From: Treponema sp. | GTDB taxonomy: Bacteria > Spirochaetota > Spirochaetia > Treponematales > Treponemataceae | Direction of reading: 5' to 3' | DNA: 32,735 nt | Assembly: GCA_012519415.1 (NCBI GenBank) | Contig: JAAYQG010000033.1 | Coordinates: forward strand, 1-32,735 | Part shown: piece after piece, positions 32,525-32,735 of the stretch | Layout: every line of letters begins with the position of its first letter | How positions within the stretch are numbered: the stretch's first letter is position 1 | Program-made: the position numbers and the translations under genes | Notes under the pieces: model-generated | Database searches by the model: none | Seen by the model: only the letters and a program-made list of their open reading frames with translations | What the model was told of the DNA's origin: nothing

Positions 32525-32735
32525 GATGCCGTTTTTAAGGATGTATACATATAAATCTGGAATTACAGCCGTGTATGAATCCTGATTGAAATCCTCATGG
32601 AAATTTCCATAAATAGGGCTTCCTGAAAAAGGAAGAGGTCTTTACAATATAAAGAAATAGGTATAAAATTCCAGATACAGGTGCACGATAAAATCAAGGA
32701 AACCCCAAAAAACCTTGCACCTAGAAAGGAACCAA

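Overview
The window is AT-rich (judged by eye, not counted) and looks like a chromosomal segment of a host-associated spirochaete, most likely a Treponema relative. This is inferred from a stand-alone CheX phosphatase, a PilZ protein, a membrane EAL protein, a 303-aa HX4D acyltransferase, and a methionine set made of MetA, MetE, MetF and MetK. No 16S or other placement marker is present, so the genus is an inference. Most genes are on the minus strand. The first five complete genes and one LysR regulator are on the plus strand.

Layout. 175-4136 (+): THUMP RNA methyltransferase, TetR regulator, PilZ protein overlapping an RlmM-like 2'-O-methyltransferase, and CheX with its own promoter and a clear terminator. 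4219-7568 (-): metA with a c-di-GMP phosphodiesterase gene overlapping its stop codon by one base. 7707-12656 (-): AlbA_2/RecG-like regulator, acyltransferase, the last 72 codons of an M13 peptidase (pseudogene), a Sir2 deacylase, and an exported protein of unknown function. 12939-17226: metE-metF operon (-) divergent from a LysR gene (+), with a well-placed LysR box between them. 17302-28573 (-): accessory island. 28590-32641 (-): MscS, endonuclease III, metK, and a GT61 glycosyltransferase whose 5' end is lost or unusual.

The accessory island is the most unusual part. A complete type III restriction-modification pair (mod, res) lies at its downstream end. Upstream of it are three truncated copies of the first 94 codons of mod, all in the same orientation and all cut at the same codon. 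Between the copies sit single cargo genes of kinds often carried inside R-M loci: an ORF6N/PLD-like protein, a DUF1016 nuclease, a grafted and internally deleted rhuM, and a decayed second DUF1016. The same short junction joins each mod fragment to its cargo. The full mod start codon is directly preceded by a C8 tract. Between the array and mod lie an XRE-ImmA pair with a textbook promoter and operator, a DUF4417 protein, and a tightly overlapping small gene pair that could be toxin and immunity.

A second unexplained signal is a compound stem-loop element in the leaders of two unrelated genes (the acyltransferase and metE). Loops and order are conserved, stems differ but still pair, and both copies abut the Shine-Dalgarno site.

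Together the core genes give homoserine activation (MetA), methyl supply (MetF), methionine synthesis (MetE) and SAM formation (MetK). SAM is used by the two RNA methyltransferases and by Mod.
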